A stretch of 64,000 nt of DNA, taken from positions 770,501 through 834,500 of the forward strand of contig NC_011894.1 of the NCBI RefSeq assembly GCF_000022085.1, given 5' to 3'. Position 1 is the stretch's first letter. Every line of letters begins with the position of its first letter. The notes below the pieces were generated by a model. It did no database searches. It had not been told where the DNA came from and saw nothing but the letters and a program-made list of their open reading frames with translations. This DNA comes from Methylobacterium nodulans ORS 2060. Its GTDB lineage: Bacteria > Pseudomonadota > Alphaproteobacteria > Rhizobiales > Beijerinckiaceae. Made by a program: the position numbers and the translations under genes. Of this stretch, positions 56,364 through 64,000 are shown piece by piece.

Positions 56364-57107
56364 TCAAACCTGCCCGGTTTCGGTCATGCGCCGCATGCGC
56401 TGCGAGACCGTGAACCGCCCCGCGGGATGAATGGTCGACGAGATCTCGAACACCTTTCCCTGCTCGTCGATGTAGTGGCGCAGGATCCGGAGCGCGGGCG
56501 TCTCGGCCTTGGCCTGCAACGCGGCAGCACGGGCAGCCGGGAGCGCGATCGCGTCGACGTCCTGCCGGATCTCGGCGCTGCGTCGGCCGTAGCGCTGCTC
56601 GATCAGCGTGCTGATCAGCACCTCGGGTGAGGCACGGACGACATCGCCGAGCTCGGCATAGGCCGGGTCGACATAGACGTCGGTCCAGCCGACCGGGGCG
56701 CCCCCCGGCCTGCCATCCAGACGCAGGCTGGAGATCCGGAACCAGCGCGCGCCCATGTCGCAGCCGAGATCCGCCGCGAGGTCCGCATCCGCGGTGACCT
56801 CGGCCGTCTCCTGCACCGCGCGCATATGGGCAGCGCCGAACTGGATCAGGTCCTCCAGGGAGGCGAGCGACTGCCGGTAGCCGCTCGTCGGCATCGCCGC
56901 CTCGACCCGCGTCCCCGCCTTCTTCTTCCGCGAGATCAGGCCCTGCTCCTGCAACTGGCGGATGGCGGTGCGCACCGTGTGACGGCTCGCCCCGTAATGC
57001 TCGCAGAGTTCCATTTCGGTCGGCAGCAGCGACCCGACCGGGAAGCGGCCGGAGGCGATCCCGGCCGTCAGATCACGCGCCACCTGCGCCCACAGCGTCT
57101 CGCTCAT
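56364..57107 (-). CDS. GntR family regulator, HutC subfamily
   Basis: 247 residues from the ATG at 57107. The N-terminal winged helix is LWAQVARDLTAGIASGRFPVGSLLPTEMELCEHYGASRHTVRTAIRQLQEQGLISRKKKAGTRV; the C-terminal UTRA ligand domain starts near residue 85. It is divergent from the lyase-DctA genes. Two palindromes on the intergenic promoter are the likely operators, so it should repress the lyase and transporter genes until a substrate or product is bound. Confidence 0.92.
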   Translation of the reverse strand: MSETLWAQVARDLTAGIASGRFPVGSLLPTEMELCEHYGASRHTVRTAIRQLQEQGLISRKKKAGTRVEAAMPTSGYRQSLASLEDLIQFGAAHMRAVQETAEVTADADLAADLGCDMGARWFRISSLRLDGRPGGAPVGWTDVYVDPAYAELGDVVRASPEVLISTLIEQRYGRRSAEIRQDVDAIALPAARAAALQAKAETPALRILRHYIDEQGKVFEISSTIHPAGRFTVSQRMRRMTETGQV

Positions 57108-57150
57108 CGCTCCGTCCCGCACGCCCGCGCGCCGCCGCGCGCCACCCCTC

Positions 57151-57200
57151 TTGACATTATGTCCGAACATAATCTATCAGGGTTAATGTCCGTACATAAT
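57151..57200 (+). promoter_or_regulatory. promoter with two GntR/HutC operators
   Basis: A -35 TTGACA (57151-57156) is followed by operator 1, ATTATGTCCGAACATAAT (57156-57173), in the spacer, a probable -10 TCTATC/CTATCA near 57174, and operator 2, TTAATGTCCGTACATAAT (57183-57200), downstream. Both share TATGTCCGNACATA. Binding would block RNA polymerase directly. The GntR gene starts 44 bases to the left. Confidence 0.78.
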
Positions 57201-57230
57201 AGCGCCCGCCCCGCAGGGCCCGGAGGAAAC

Positions 57231-58604
57231 ATGAGCCGTCTGCTGCCCCCCTCAGCCACCACCGTCATCGACTCCCTCCTGTTCCGCGACGCCTTCGGCA
57301 CTCCGGCCATGCGCGCGATCTTCTCCGATCACGCCCTGGTCCAGCGCTACATCGAGGTCGAGGTCGCGCTCGCCAAGGCCGAGGCGGCCTGCGGCGTCAT
57401 CCCGGCCGAGGCCGCCGCGCAGATCGCCGCCCGCTGCAACTTCGAGGCGCTCGATTTCGATCTCCTGCGCCACGAGACCGACAATGTCGGTTATCCGATC
57501 CTGCCGCTGGTCCATCAGCTGGTGAAGCAGTGCGGCGAGGCGGGGCGGTACGTCCATTGGGGCGCAACCACCCAGGACATCATGGACACCGCCAACGTGC
57601 TCCAGGTCCGCGCGGGGCTCGATCTCGTCGCGGCCGATGTCGACGCCCTGCGCACGATCCTGGCCGACCTGTCGCGCCGCCACCGCGACACGCCGATGGC
57701 GGGGCGCACGCACCTGCAGCAGGCCCTGCCGGTCACCTTCGGCTACAAGACCGCGATCTGGCTCGCGGCCCTCGACCGCCACGCGGAGCGCCTCGCCCAA
57801 GTCCGTCCCCGGGTTCTCGTCGGATCCTTCGCCGGAGCGGCCGGAACCCTTGCCTCCTTGGGTGATCATGGTCTTGCGGTGCAGGAGGCCCTCTGCCGGG
57901 AACTCGGCCTCGGCGTGCCGGTCTCGACCTGGCACGTCGCCCGCGACGGCTTCGCCGAGGTGGTGAACCTGCTGGCCCTGATCACCGGCTCGCTCGGCAA
58001 GATCGCCCTCGACGTGATGATCATGGCCTCGACCGAGTTCGCCGAGGTCTACGAGCCCTTCGTCACCGGACGCGGCGCCTCCTCGACCATGCCGCAGAAG
58101 CGCAACCCGATTTCGTCCGAACTGATGCTCGCCGCCTCGAAGGGCGTGCGGCAGCAGGCCGGGCTGATGCTCGACGCCATGGTGCAGGACTTCGAGCGCG
58201 CGACCGGCCCCTGGCATGCCGAATGGATGGCGATCCCCGAGAGCTTCGTGCTCACGGCGGGCGCCCTGCACCAGGCCAAGTTCGCCCTCGGCGGCCTGAT
58301 CGTCGACGAGGCGCAGATGCGCAGGAATCTCGGGATCAGCCGGGGCCTGATCGTGGCCGAGGCCGTGATGATGGCGCTCGCACCCCATACCGGGCGCCAG
58401 CAGGCGCACGATCTGGTCTACGCCGCCTGCCGCGTCGTGAACGAGCAGGGCGGCACGCTGGCCGAGGCGCTCGCCGGCGTGCCCGAGGTCACCCGGCACT
58501 TCGACCGGGCCGAGATCGACCGGCTGACCGACCCGGCGAACTATCTCGGCTCGGCCCCGCAGATGGTCGACCGCGTGCTGGCCTCGGCGCCGCGCGACCG
58601 CTGA
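57231..58604 (+). CDS. adenylosuccinate lyase/PcaB-family lyase
   Basis: 457 residues from the ATG at 57231, with CCGGAGGAAAC upstream. It is a fumarase/aspartase-superfamily lyase: N-terminal VHWGATTQDIMDTANVL, a central helical bundle, and the signature ASSTMPQKRNPISSELM. The closest group by pattern is PcaB (3-carboxy-cis,cis-muconate cycloisomerase), but many such enzymes act on other substituted succinates. It is co-transcribed with a DctA-type transporter and repressed by a HutC-type GntR, so a substituted dicarboxylate is a likely substrate. No other pca genes are present. Confidence 0.82.
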   Translation: MSRLLPPSATTVIDSLLFRDAFGTPAMRAIFSDHALVQRYIEVEVALAKAEAACGVIPAEAAAQIAARCNFEALDFDLLRHETDNVGYPILPLVHQLVKQCGEAGRYVHWGATTQDIMDTANVLQVRAGLDLVAADVDALRTILADLSRRHRDTPMAGRTHLQQALPVTFGYKTAIWLAALDRHAERLAQVRPRVLVGSFAGAAGTLASLGDHGLAVQEALCRELGLGVPVSTWHVARDGFAEVVNLLALITGSLGKIALDVMIMASTEFAEVYEPFVTGRGASSTMPQKRNPISSELMLAASKGVRQQAGLMLDAMVQDFERATGPWHAEWMAIPESFVLTAGALHQAKFALGGLIVDEAQMRRNLGISRGLIVAEAVMMALAPHTGRQQAHDLVYAACRVVNEQGGTLAEALAGVPEVTRHFDRAEIDRLTDPANYLGSAPQMVDRVLASAPRDR

Positions 58605-58705
58605 CACCCCCCCATCCCGATGACCGCATGCGCCGCGCCGCCGGGCTTGCTGCCCGCGGCGACACCAAGAGCGCGCGGTCCTCGCCTGCCCCATTGGAGG
58701 AAACC

Positions 58706-60046
58706 ATGTCGATGACCGTCAGCACCCCCACCGACCTGCACCCGCCGCCCACCACCGTCACCGTGAAACCGCGAAAGTCGATCTGGACGAATCTCGGCTT
58801 CCAGATTGTCGTGGCGATGGCCCTCGGCGCGGCGGTCGGCTTCCTGTTCCCGAGCTTCGCCTCCCAACTCAAGATCCTGGGCGACATCTTCCTGCGCCTG
58901 ATCAAGACGGCGGTGGCGCCGCTGGTCTTCCTCTGCGTGGTGGTGGGGGTGACCTCGGCGGGGGACTTCAAGCGCGTCGGCAAGGTCGGCCTGATCGCGA
59001 TGCTCTACTTCGAGATCGTCTCGTCCATCGCGCTGGCGGTGGGCCTGCTCGCCGGGAACCTGCTCGGCGTCGGCCAGGGCATGGCGGAAACCACGAAGGC
59101 GACGCTGGCCCAGGGCAAGGCGCCCTCGGGCGCCGCCGCGCCGCACTCCACCCTCGACTTCATCCTCAACGTGTTCCCGGACAACTTCATCGGCGCCTTC
59201 GCGCGGGGCGAGTTGCTCCAGGTGCTGGTGATCGCGCTGATCTTCGGCGCCGCCCTGCTGCATCTCTCGCCCGAGAAGCGCCAGCCCATCGAGCGCGGCC
59301 TCAACACCATCTCGGACGCCTTCTTCGAGTTCATCCACCTGATCATGTGGTGCGCGCCGATCGGCACCTTCGGGGCGGTCGCTTTCGCGGTCGGGTCGAG
59401 CGGCACCAGCGTGCTCCTGTCGCTGATCTACCTCGTGCTCAGCTTCTACGCCGTGGTCATCGCCTTCATCGTGGTGGTGCTGGGCGCGATCTCGGCCCTG
59501 TTCAAGATCAATCTCTTCCGCTTTCTCGCCTTCATCCGGGAGGAGATCTACATCGTGCTCGGCACCGCCTCCTCGGAGAGCGTGCTGCCGCGCCTATTGG
59601 AGAAGCTGCCGCAATTCGGCTGCTCGCGGCAGTCGGTCGGCCTGGTGCTGCCGACCGGCTACGCCTTCAACCTCGACGGCACCTCGATCTACATGTCGAT
59701 GGGCGTGATCTTCCTGGCCAACGCCTATCACGTGCCGCTCGATCTCGGGCAGCAGCTTGGCATCCTCGCCATCATGCTGCTGACCTCGAAGGGGGCCGCG
59801 ACGGTGTCGGGCGGGAGCTTCGTGGTCTTCGCCGCGACGGTCGCGGCGACCGGCGTGCTGCCGCTGGAGGGGCTGCCGATCCTGTTCGGCGTCTACCGCT
59901 TCATGTCGATCGCCATCGCCACCACCAACGTGATCGGCAACAGCGTCGCGACCGTGGTGACCGCGAAGCTCGCGGGTGAATTCGACGAAGCTGTCGCTCG
60001 TGATGTCTTCGCCCGGATGCGCGCCGAAAAGGCTATTGCTGCCTGA
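58706..60046 (+). CDS. dicarboxylate/amino acid:cation symporter (DctA family)
   Basis: 446 residues from the ATG at 58706, with GGAGGAAACC upstream. Na+ or proton-coupled symporter with about eight membrane helices and two reentrant loops; visible motifs are GTASSESVLPRLLEKL (hairpin 1, SSES), LPTGYAFNLDGTSIYMSMG, LLTSKGAATVSGGSFVV (hairpin 2) and NVIGNSVATVV. It imports C4-dicarboxylates such as succinate, fumarate or malate, or related acids. It lies 101 bases after the lyase gene in the same operon. Confidence 0.93.
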   Translation: MSMTVSTPTDLHPPPTTVTVKPRKSIWTNLGFQIVVAMALGAAVGFLFPSFASQLKILGDIFLRLIKTAVAPLVFLCVVVGVTSAGDFKRVGKVGLIAMLYFEIVSSIALAVGLLAGNLLGVGQGMAETTKATLAQGKAPSGAAAPHSTLDFILNVFPDNFIGAFARGELLQVLVIALIFGAALLHLSPEKRQPIERGLNTISDAFFEFIHLIMWCAPIGTFGAVAFAVGSSGTSVLLSLIYLVLSFYAVVIAFIVVVLGAISALFKINLFRFLAFIREEIYIVLGTASSESVLPRLLEKLPQFGCSRQSVGLVLPTGYAFNLDGTSIYMSMGVIFLANAYHVPLDLGQQLGILAIMLLTSKGAATVSGGSFVVFAATVAATGVLPLEGLPILFGVYRFMSIAIATTNVIGNSVATVVTAKLAGEFDEAVARDVFARMRAEKAIAA

Positions 60047-60224
60047 TCATCCGGTCATCGAGGATGGGTCGCGCGCCGCGGCCCGAGCCCTGCCGATGCG
60101 CGCAGATCCCGTAAAGCCACGCGGGCCTTCGCGAACCGGCAGGGCGCCAGACTGGGCTCGGCGTCACGGCTCCGTTCATCTTCGCCTGCTAGGCTTGCTG
60201 CGCGCTCAATCGAGGCACGCATCC

Positions 60225-60629
60225 ATGCGCCTGATCACCGTCACCCTGCCGATCATCGTGGCTCTCGCCGGCCCTGCGCTGGCCCAATCGACCGCGCCAG
60301 TCCAATCGACGGCGCCGGCCGGACGCACCACGCCGACCCAGAACCCGTTCGCACAAGGCTCCGGCACGGCCACGAAGCCGGCGCCGACCACCGCCCCCGC
60401 ACCGAGCCCGGCGCAGAAGCCGGCCGCCACTGCGCCGGCCGGGGCAGTGTTTCCCACTGCGATCGCGCCGAAATACGAGAAGGAACCGCCCGGCAAGGCG
60501 CGCCAGCAGACCTGCCTGGATCAGTACCACGCCAACAAGGCCGCGGGCGGGGCCGGCAATGGCGGCCTGAATTGGATTCAGAAGAACGGCGGCTACTGGA
60601 GCGAATGCAACAAGCGGCTGAAAGGTTGA
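60225..60629 (+). CDS. small secreted protein with TCLDQY...YWSECNKRLK
   Basis: 134 residues from the ATG at 60225: signal peptide MRLITVTLPIIVALAGPALA, a long Thr/Pro/Ala linker, and a C-terminal domain (about 90-133) with two cysteines in TCLDQYHANKAAGG and GGYWSECNKRLK, plus NGGLNWIQKNGGYW. The family is common as a hypothetical periplasmic protein in Hyphomicrobiales, from recall. It stands alone; the 393 bases after it up to the receptor gene hold no gene. Confidence 0.8.
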   Translation: MRLITVTLPIIVALAGPALAQSTAPVQSTAPAGRTTPTQNPFAQGSGTATKPAPTTAPAPSPAQKPAATAPAGAVFPTAIAPKYEKEPPGKARQQTCLDQYHANKAAGGAGNGGLNWIQKNGGYWSECNKRLKG

Positions 60630-61022
60630 GCAACCCGCGAAAAGGGTGGACCGACGTCCGCCCTTCCCGCCGCCCGGACAGCGAAACCACCGGAAGGCCA
60701 GGCGGGCGCGAACCCTCCGGTGGGGTCGCTCTCCACGGGCCCCCCAGCCGCGGTGCATGACGACGTTGCTCGTGCCCGGCCTGCCATCGGGCCGGCGCGG
60801 GCATCTGCCGGCCGGCTGAACACGGAATCGGCGGCGCCGGAGATCGGGGCCGATCCTGTCGCGCGACCCTTCCGGTCGCCCCGCCCTGAGGCCGGGCTTG
60901 CCCGGAATGCAGGCCCTCCCTCGGCCGCGCCGCCTTGACCCGCGCGATCCTGGTCCGGCACACCGGAGCGGTACCGCCGTCGGGGCGACCGTTCCGGCGC
61001 CGGCGCGGCGTAGGTGTGTTCG

Positions 61023-62957
61023 ATGGCGTTGGTGAAAAAGGCAAAGCTCGCCCCGAAGGGCGACGGCTCCGGGCCTGTCGCTCCCCCGCCGGCCCCGGTG
61101 GCAGTGGCCGCCGCCACCGCAAGCGGCGGCCGGGGGCAGTCCCGGGTGCGGCAGCAGAAGGCGGCCGAGCGCCTCGCCGCCGCCACGCAGGAATTCGCGG
61201 CGGGCATCGCCGAGGCCTCGGCCGCCTCCGAGGAACTCCGGCGGGCGATGGAGCAGATCGCGGGCGGGGCCGAGGAGGCCGCCGGGGCCGTCCAGCAATC
61301 CCTTGCGGCCGTCACCGTGATCGTCGGGCGGCTCACTGAGGCCCGCGAGCGAGCCGACCTCTCCCGCCAGCGGACCACCGCCTTCCAGGCGCTGCTGATC
61401 GAGGCCAACGCCCAGGTCACCCACTCCGTCGCGGCGATTCAGACTAATGCCGAGCGCCAGACGGGCGCCGTCGCGATCGTGGCGGAACTCGACCGCGGCG
61501 CCGCCACCATCGGCGAGGTCACCGGCGCGGTCGGCTACGTCTCCGATCAGACCAATCTGCTCGCCCTCAACGCCTCGATCGAGGCGGAGCGCGCGGGCGC
61601 CGAGGGCCGCGGCTTCGCCATCGTGGCGGACGAGGTGCGGGCCCTGGCCGAGACCGCCGAGGCCAGCGCCCGCACCGGGCAGGCGCTGGTCGAGGCGATC
61701 CGGGCGGAGGTCCGCGGCATCGTCGACACGATCCGGGCCTCCGCAGAGCGGGCCGTGGCCAATGCCGAGGCGGGCGAGCGCATCTCCCGGCAGCTCGAAG
61801 CGGCCCGCATCGATCTCGGCGTGCTCGCGGATGGCAACCAAGCCATCCTGGCCGCCGCCATCGAAGCCGAGACGACGGTGCGCGAGGCCCAGCGCGGCGC
61901 CGAGCAGATCGCCGCTGCGGCCGATCAGCAGGCCACGGCCGCCGCGCAGGCCCAGCAGGCCGTGGCGCAGCAGACCCTCTCCCTCGACCAGAGCCAGGTC
62001 ACCGCCCAGCGCCTGTCCGGGCTCGCGGACGACCTCCGGCGCACCCGCAGGCTGCGCGCGACGAGCGCCGAGGAGGTGGCGGCCGCCGCCGACGAACTCG
62101 CCGCGACGATCCAGGAACTCTCCGGAGCCGCTGCCCAGATCCTGGCGGCCATCGACCAGATCAGCCGCGGCACGGGCATCCAGAGCGCGGCGGCGCGCCA
62201 GTCGAGCGCCGCCATGGCGGAGGTGGAGCGTGGTGCCGGGCGGGTGCGGGCGAGCGCGACGACGGCCCTGGAGCGCGTCGCCGGCCTCGGCCTCGCCATT
62301 CGGGAGGCGCGCGCCACCCTGATCGGCCTCGCGGCGGGCGTGACGCGCTCCCTCGAAGAGACCCGCGCCGGCCTGGAGCGGGTCGGCACCCTGGAGACCA
62401 GCAGCCGCCGCATCGCGACGATCGTCGAGTCCATCGCCCTCGTCGCCGTGCAGATCAGCATGCTGGCGGTGAGCGGCTCCATCGAGGCGGCCCGGGCCGG
62501 CGCGGACGGGCAGGGCTTCGCCGTGGTCTCGGACGATATCCGGGCGCTCGCCCGCGAGGCCGCGCAGAGCGCCGAGCGGATCCGCGACACCGTGCGCACC
62601 ATCCAGGATGGGGTGGCCGCGGTGCGGCGGGCGCTGGAGCAGGTCGCCGCCGCCGCCGAGGGCGAGGTCCAGCGCAACCGCACGCTGCTCGCGAGCCTCG
62701 CGACCGTCGAGGGCGATGTCGCGGCCCTGGAGCGGGCCAATGCGGAGGTCGCGCAGGGCGCCGACGAGATCCTGCGCGCGACCGGCGAGGCGGTGACGGG
62801 CGCCGAGCAGATCGCCGTCGCGGCCGAGCAGGCCGACCGCGCCGCCGCCGAGGCCGCGACGGCCGCCCGGCAACAGGCCCGCGGCGCGGAGGATCTCGCC
62901 GCCGCGGTGGAGGAGATCGCGGCGCTCTCCGCCGAGCTGCGAGACGCGGATGCCTGA
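61023..62957 (+). CDS. soluble methyl-accepting chemotaxis-like receptor with two signalling tips
   Basis: 644 residues from the ATG at 61023 (a GTG lies 9 bases upstream). No transmembrane or signal segment is seen. The protein is almost entirely Ala/Glu/Arg coiled coil. Signalling tip 1 is at about 176-220: [37 protein letters not shown] second tip at about 465-510 is degenerate: [35 protein letters not shown]. Tip regions bind CheA and CheW. Two tips in tandem in one soluble protein is unusual. The stop codon overlaps the CheW gene start by 8 bases, which suggests that they work together. A complete che operon lies outside the window. Confidence 0.82.
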   Translation: MALVKKAKLAPKGDGSGPVAPPPAPVAVAAATASGGRGQSRVRQQKAAERLAAATQEFAAGIAEASAASEELRRAMEQIAGGAEEAAGAVQQSLAAVTVIVGRLTEARERADLSRQRTTAFQALLIEANAQVTHSVAAIQTNAERQTGAVAIVAELDRGAATIGEVTGAVGYVSDQTNLLALNASIEAERAGAEGRGFAIVADEVRALAETAEASARTGQALVEAIRAEVRGIVDTIRASAERAVANAEAGERISRQLEAARIDLGVLADGNQAILAAAIEAETTVREAQRGAEQIAAAADQQATAAAQAQQAVAQQTLSLDQSQVTAQRLSGLADDLRRTRRLRATSAEEVAAAADELAATIQELSGAAAQILAAIDQISRGTGIQSAAARQSSAAMAEVERGAGRVRASATTALERVAGLGLAIREARATLIGLAAGVTRSLEETRAGLERVGTLETSSRRIATIVESIALVAVQISMLAVSGSIEAARAGADGQGFAVVSDDIRALAREAAQSAERIRDTVRTIQDGVAAVRRALEQVAAAAEGEVQRNRTLLASLATVEGDVAALERANAEVAQGADEILRATGEAVTGAEQIAVAAEQADRAAAEAATAARQQARGAEDLAAAVEEIAALSAELRDADA

Positions 62958-64000
62958 CCCCGCGCAGGCGAGCCCCGGCTCCGGTGAGCGCGCGCTCGTC
63001 GTCGCGCTCGGCCGCGACAGGCTCGCCCTGCCCGGGGCCCGCATCCGCGCGATCCTGCGCCCGCCCGCCCTGACGCGCCTGCCCGGCCTGCCGCCCGCCC
63101 TGGCGGGCCTCGCGCATCTGCGCGGCCTGCCCCTGCCGGTGCTCGACCTGCGCCGGCTCCTGAATCGGGAGGACGATCCGGCGGGCGCCGCCGGACGCAT
63201 GGTCGTGGCCGATGCGGGAGAGCCGGTCGGGCTCATGGTCGATCGCGTCATCGGCCTGACCGGCCGCTCTCCGGACGCGGATGCCGGCGCGGAGCTCCTG
63301 GACCTGCCGCAGCTCGTTGCAGCGGCCTTCCCGCATCCGGCGCGGCCCTGGCGGGCCGAGACCGGCCGCGCCGCCCCCACCGGGCAGAGCAGCGCGGCCG
63401 GGCGGGTGGCGCTCATCGACCTGCGGGTGGCGGGGCGGCCCTACGCGCTGCCCCTGGACGGGGTTGCCGAGGTCACGACCCTGCCGCCGGACTGGCAGCC
63501 GGACCCCGAGGCCGGCCCGGTCGCGCTCGGGCCGATGCAATGGCGCGGGGGCAGGCTGCCTCTCCTGTGGCTCGCGGGCCTCCTCGGCATCGCCGCGGAC
63601 GGGCCGGCGGCCGGCACCCACGCGGCGGCCGGGGCCCGCGTGGTGGTGGTCCGGTCCGGGGGCGTCGGGCTCGTCGTCGATTCCCTGGGCCCGGTCTTCC
63701 GGCTCGCGCCCGAGGCGATCGACCCGCTTCCCCCCGTGCTGCGCCGCACCGGCAGGGGGACGGTGGCGGCGATCGCCCGTCTCGGCGACGGCGACCTCGT
63801 GCCCATCCTGTCGCTCGACCGCCTGCTCGCGGGGGTCGTGCCCGCCGCGGAGGCCGCCCGCAGCGGGCAGACCGACGGGGAGGCCCGCGCTGCGCGGCCC
63901 GAGGCCGTTCTCGTGATCGCAGTGGCGGGCGAGCGCTACGGCCTTCCCGCCGCCGCGGTGACCGCGGTCCTGCGCCTGCCCGCCGCGATCACGCGGCTGC
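62950..64000 (+). CDS. multi-domain CheW-like coupling protein (partial at right edge)
   Basis: The ATG at 62950 overlaps the receptor gene's stop. About 350 residues are visible: the first CheW fold at about 10-105 ([43 protein letters not shown]), a second at about 150-290 ([59 protein letters not shown]), and the start of a third ([24 protein letters not shown]) truncated by the window. CheW domains link chemoreceptors to CheA; multi-CheW proteins can form arrays. The gene is incomplete here. Confidence 0.85.
   Translation, partial: MPDPAQASPGSGERALVVALGRDRLALPGARIRAILRPPALTRLPGLPPALAGLAHLRGLPLPVLDLRRLLNREDDPAGAAGRMVVADAGEPVGLMVDRVIGLTGRSPDADAGAELLDLPQLVAAAFPHPARPWRAETGRAAPTGQSSAAGRVALIDLRVAGRPYALPLDGVAEVTTLPPDWQPDPEAGPVALGPMQWRGGRLPLLWLAGLLGIAADGPAAGTHAAAGARVVVVRSGGVGLVVDSLGPVFRLAPEAIDPLPPVLRRTGRGTVAAIARLGDGDLVPILSLDRLLAGVVPAAEAARSGQTDGEARAARPEAVLVIAVAGERYGLPAAAVTAVLRLPAAITRL

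Noticed and set aside
48111..57200. Integrated island with a defined attR after tRNA-Arg
   Set aside because: No second copy of the tRNA 3' end and no integrase were seen by eye, so only a suspected accessory region is reported.

Overview
The window is about 70% GC, densely packed and uses GTG/TTG starts freely. Gene content (metX-metW, Irr-type iron box at a bacterioferritin, DUF1491, DUF2336, DUF1214/DUF1254 pair, PHB depolymerase, abundant dispersed palindromes) points to an alphaproteobacterium of the Hyphomicrobiales, most likely Methylobacterium or a close relative. That assignment is inferred from protein character, not from a marker gene search.

Layout. 1-10.3 kb: the 5' part of a large AsmA-like gene, a stand-alone carbamoyltransferase, a small exported protein, secA, and an orphan ABC substrate-binding protein. 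10.3-20 kb: a degenerate EAL protein, a one-domain HMA copper chaperone, a hybrid-lacking membrane histidine kinase, a peptidoglycan-binding membrane protein, DUF1491 and DUF2336 genes, a small conserved gene plus a lipoprotein, and an overlapping DUF1214/DUF1254 pair. 20-33 kb: PBP1A, YcgN-like protein, gshB, an exported YGYAP-repeat protein, a DHA2 MFS exporter facing a DUF2239 gene across an inverted repeat, metX-metW, a chorismate mutase protein, and the ruvB/phosphoesterase/thioesterase operon. 32.6-43 kb: a gene apparently split by a TGA codon, bfr with an Irr-like box, an RND efflux operon with two adaptor genes and a divergent TetR regulator, a VOC protein, moaE and a tandem gamma-carbonic-anhydrase-like protein. 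43-48 kb: an IS110 element, prmA, a small exported protein, an aldehyde dehydrogenase and tRNA-Arg(ACG).

48.1-56.1 kb, directly after the tRNA, looks accessory: a broken maleylacetate reductase beside an intact hydroxyquinol 1,2-dioxygenase, a conserved hypothetical gene, a divergent AraC/MFS pair, an intracellular PHB depolymerase, a PAS protein, and gene-poor stretches with repeats and AT-rich DNA. 56.3-60 kb is a neat catabolic cassette: a HutC-type GntR regulator, two operator palindromes on a promoter, a PcaB/adenylosuccinate-lyase-like enzyme and a DctA dicarboxylate symporter. 60.2-64 kb holds a small secreted protein and the start of a chemotaxis-type operon: a soluble receptor-like protein with two MCP signalling tips, overlapping a multi-CheW protein that runs off the window.

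Two families of dispersed palindromic elements (about 170 bp and about 170-220 bp) occur three times each and occupy most longer gaps. No CRISPR array, rRNA, prophage or integrase was seen. I did not find a clearly new multi-gene defence or biosynthetic system; the least explained items are the dual-tip receptor with its CheW partner, the GntR-lyase-DctA cassette, the tandem gamma-CA fusion, the TGA-split membrane protein and the two palindrome families.
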